Shown here one piece after another: positions 5,592-7,130 of a DNA stretch of 7,130 nucleotides. The DNA is from Actinomycetes bacterium (GTDB taxonomy: Bacteria > Actinomycetota > Acidimicrobiia > Acidimicrobiales > Microtrichaceae). Positions within the stretch are counted from its first letter, which is position 1. The number at the start of each line of letters is the position of its first letter. A program made the translations under genes and the position numbers. The notes under the pieces were generated by a model that made no database searches, was not told where the DNA came from, and worked only from the letters and a program-made list of their open reading frames with translations. Location of the stretch: positions 1 to 7,130 of the forward strand of contig JAEWED010000202.1 of NCBI GenBank assembly GCA_023389745.1, given 5' to 3'.

Positions 5592-5607
5592 TGAGAAGGG
5601 GAGGATC

Positions 5608-5967
5608 GTGGCGACTTTCGCCGAGAAGTTCCGCTACTTGGTCGACAATGTCCACCCCAAGGACCGGGGCCCGTTCACCATGAACGAGATCGTCGACGGC
5701 ATCCGCGCCAACGGCGGCACGATCACCCAGGGCTACATCTCGATGCTGCTCAACGGAACTCGGCCCAACCCCAGCCTCCAAATCGCCCAGGACATTGCGA
5801 AGTTCTTCCACGTCCCGCTCGACTACTTCGCGGACGATGATTCCTTCGGCGACTTCCAGCGCTACATCAGCTGGGTGCGATCCCTCCGCGACGCCGACGT
5901 GCCCGTCGCGGCGCGCGCCTACAACCCGTATGCGGACGGCGAGAAGCCGGCGAACGAATCTCGCTGA
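5608..5967 (+). CDS. EspR-like helix-turn-helix regulator
   Basis: The product has 119 residues. The whole protein resembles mycobacterial EspR: an N-terminal FAEKFRYLVDNVHPKDRGP (residues 4-22, compare the FAARLNRLFDTVYPPGRGP I recall for EspR), then a helix-turn-helix with TQGYISMLLNGTRPNPS (40-56). Next come IAKFFHVPLDYFADDD (63-78) and a C-terminal segment (ISWVRSLRDADVPVAARA, 87-104) like the start of the EspR dimerisation region. EspR is about 132 residues; here the last helix is missing or replaced by a short polar tail. EspR is a nucleoid-associated regulator of ESX-1 genes and cell-wall functions in mycobacteria. This relative need not control ESX genes, as none is in the window. The start is GTG with AAGGGGAGG (5597-5604) just before it. 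The gene converges with the PAP2-like gene, 3 bp apart. Dimerisation and DNA looping as in EspR are possible but inferred. Confidence 0.85.
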   Translation: MATFAEKFRYLVDNVHPKDRGPFTMNEIVDGIRANGGTITQGYISMLLNGTRPNPSLQIAQDIAKFFHVPLDYFADDDSFGDFQRYISWVRSLRDADVPVAARAYNPYADGEKPANESR

Positions 5968-5987
5968 CTCCTACGCCACCGCGAGAT
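5958..5987. terminator. Candidate bidirectional hairpin over convergent stop codons
   Basis: ATCTCGC (5958-5964) and GCGAGAT (5981-5987) form a perfect 7-bp stem with a 16-nt loop. The loop contains both stop codons (TGA at 5965-5967, TAG of the minus gene at 5971-5973). It could end transcription in both directions, though no T-tract is present. Confidence 0.4.
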
Positions 5988-6540
5988 AGACCAACGGCGC
6001 GACGACCAGTCCGGTCGCCGCGCCGACGACTATCTGGCTGCGGGTGTGGTGTCCCAGGCTCAGCCGCGACCAAGCGATTGCGGGCGCCAGCAACAGCCCG
6101 AGCCACCACCAGGGGCTTAGCGCCACGCCCAGCACGGCAACGACCCCGCACCACACCGCCATGTGCACCGACGCCTTGACGTGGAACACGCTCGTCCACA
6201 AGGCGATACCGACCAGCGCGGCGAGACCCGCACAGGTCAGCGCGATCATCTCCCGCGGAGCGTGGGCGACGATCTGCACCACGAGCGCGGTCACCACCAG
6301 ACCAAGGATGGCCACGATCAGTCCGTGACGCTCCGAATGCTCGGTGACATGGTGATTGCCGATCCGATCACGAACGATCCCCCACACGATCAGCAGCATC
6401 GGCAGCACACCCGCGAAGAGCGCGACGAACGCACCCCAACCTGGGTGGCCGATGGACCAGCCCAGGATCATGCAGGACGCGATGTTCACGGTCCACGGGG
6501 CAGCGATCTCGGTCAGCAGCCGAGCGAGGGCGTTCTTCAC
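5971..6540 (-). CDS. PAP2-like integral membrane phosphatase family protein
   Basis: The product has 189 residues with six or seven hydrophobic segments (about 13-30, 36-56, 73-93, 98-117, 124-143, 146-158 and 168-188). PAP2 (lipid phosphatase) signatures can be placed. A loop 57-72 with Asp58, Arg59 and Arg71 corresponds to motif C1. K-A-S-V-H (122-126) corresponds to the PSGH motif in the variant KxSVH that I recall from actinobacterial members. SRLSLGHHTRSQ (158-169) corresponds to SRx5Hx3D with His165, but the final Asp is Gln169. Family members hydrolyse phosphate esters of lipids such as phosphatidate or polyprenyl diphosphates. The missing Asp makes full activity uncertain. The start is GTG, overlapping the upstream stop as GTGA, with GGAGG (6551-6555) upstream inside the preceding gene. 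It is thus coupled to the membrane protein gene at the right edge and may act with it at the membrane. Confidence 0.8.
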   Translation of the reverse strand: MKNALARLLTEIAAPWTVNIASCMILGWSIGHPGWGAFVALFAGVLPMLLIVWGIVRDRIGNHHVTEHSERHGLIVAILGLVVTALVVQIVAHAPREMIALTCAGLAALVGIALWTSVFHVKASVHMAVWCGVVAVLGVALSPWWWLGLLLAPAIAWSRLSLGHHTRSQIVVGAATGLVVAPLVYLAVA

Positions 6541-7130
6541 GCGCGCGTAGCCTCCGGATCCGCGTCCGACACTGTGGCGAATGCCCTGCCAACGGAGCGC
6601 ACCCAGCGGACAGATTCGGTGTCGGCCGGCGGGCGAAGATTCGAGACGGACACTCCCCCAGCCTCACCCGTACGCAGCCACCGCGCGATCATCTCCGGTG
6701 ATACCTCCCCGTCCCCTTGCTCAGGGAGCCCATCCCTGCGAGCTTGCATCGACAGCGCATCGAGCACCTCACTCGCCCGATCCTCCACCCGGCGGGCAGC
6801 GCCAGCGGAGACGTGCGAATCCCGGGCTACGCCGGGCCACCGACCGACGACCAGCGCCGCGTATAGGTCCGCAAAGTCGCGACGCTGCAGGCGCACCGAG
6901 AAGGCCCCCTCGACAGAGGCCCACATCAATCCGAGCGTGGTCAGCAGGATCCCGATGACCGCCAGCTTCGACGACAGATCGAAGACCGTGGTCGACGGCT
7001 CGACCCAGCCTGCACGCGCCGCGACGACGTATCCCGCCCTCATCCACGCATAGGCCGAGAGGATCGCGACGCCCGGCGTCAGAATCGCGAGTCCCCTACC
7101 TGCAGGGGTGCTCACATCCCATCCCAACAG
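6537..7130 (-). CDS. Membrane protein, probably C-terminal part of a MAB_1171c-like protein, 5' end beyond window
   Basis: No stop is met before the right edge, so the gene may begin further right. In-window starts (TTG at 7127, GTG at 7115) lack a good ribosome site. The visible part of about 196 residues has two membrane segments (about 12-37 and 52-73) and then a soluble tail. The tail contains RDFADLYAALVVGRWPG (83-99), a predicted helix AARRVEDRASEVLDALSMQAR (110-130) and SPEMIARWLRTG (143-154). This layout of hydrophobic part plus charged helical tail with an R-x-x-E-x-x-D-A pattern recalls the C-terminal domain of actinobacterial MAB_1171c-type membrane proteins. These are often found beside helix-turn-helix regulators and are named putative transporters without biochemical proof. 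The assignment is from memory and moderate at best. The stop overlaps the PAP2-like start (GTGA). Confidence 0.6.
   Translation of the reverse strand: MLGWDVSTPAGRGLAILTPGVAILSAYAWMRAGYVVAARAGWVEPSTTVFDLSSKLAVIGILLTTLGLMWASVEGAFSVRLQRRDFADLYAALVVGRWPGVARDSHVSAGAARRVEDRASEVLDALSMQARRDGLPEQGDGEVSPEMIARWLRTGEAGGVSVSNLRPPADTESVRWVRSVGRAFATVSDADPEATRA

Noticed and set aside
6163..7053. Plus-strand open frame of 296 codons
   Set aside because: It is antisense to the PAP2-like and MAB_1171c-like genes. Its composition is Arg/His/Ser/Pro-rich, as expected of a shadow frame in GC-rich DNA, and it has no recognisable domain.

Overview
The window is high-GC DNA with few AT-rich stretches. It encodes a secreted cutinase-family protein with the Gly-Phe-Ser-Gln-Gly motif, an EspR-like regulator, and a secreted glycine-zipper protein of the kind I associate with Rhodococcus, Gordonia and Nocardia. 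It therefore most likely comes from a mycolic-acid-containing actinobacterium (order Mycobacteriales). The sequence alone does not show whether it is chromosome, plasmid or integrative element. No transposase, integrase, relaxase, tRNA, rRNA or CRISPR array was seen.

Left half (1-4762, minus strand). Four genes run leftward from about 4762 and look like one transcription unit: a 548-residue secreted cutinase-like serine hydrolase; after 25 bp, a 383-residue secreted glycine-zipper protein; after 63 bp holding a strong GC-only hairpin, a 377-residue protein with an acidic cytoplasmic N-terminus, one membrane segment and an extracytoplasmic domain; and, overlapping it by ATGA, a MinD/ParA-type protein with a degenerate P-loop that runs off the left edge. 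The parts fall on the cytoplasm, inner membrane, periplasm or cell wall, and outside. I infer an envelope-spanning module, possibly an accessory part of a secretion or conjugation apparatus whose motor genes lie left of the window.

Centre (4763-5607). A 192-bp divergent intergenic region separates the cutinase gene from a rightward gene for a 146-residue regulator with two tandem Cro/C1-type helix-turn-helix domains. It holds a 13-bp tandem repeat and a 15-bp perfect palindrome, so the regulator may control itself and the leftward operon. A second intergenic region (5396-5607) carries an AT-rich island, small hairpins and a 7-bp inverted repeat. It precedes an EspR-like regulator of 119 residues (5608-5967, plus).

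Right end (5971-7130, minus strand). A PAP2-like integral membrane protein ends 3 bp from the EspR-like gene, in convergent orientation. It overlaps by GTGA the gene upstream of it, whose visible part has two membrane segments and a cytoplasmic tail, resembles the C-terminal half of MAB_1171c-type membrane proteins, and is open at the right edge. These two are translationally coupled and form a separate small operon.
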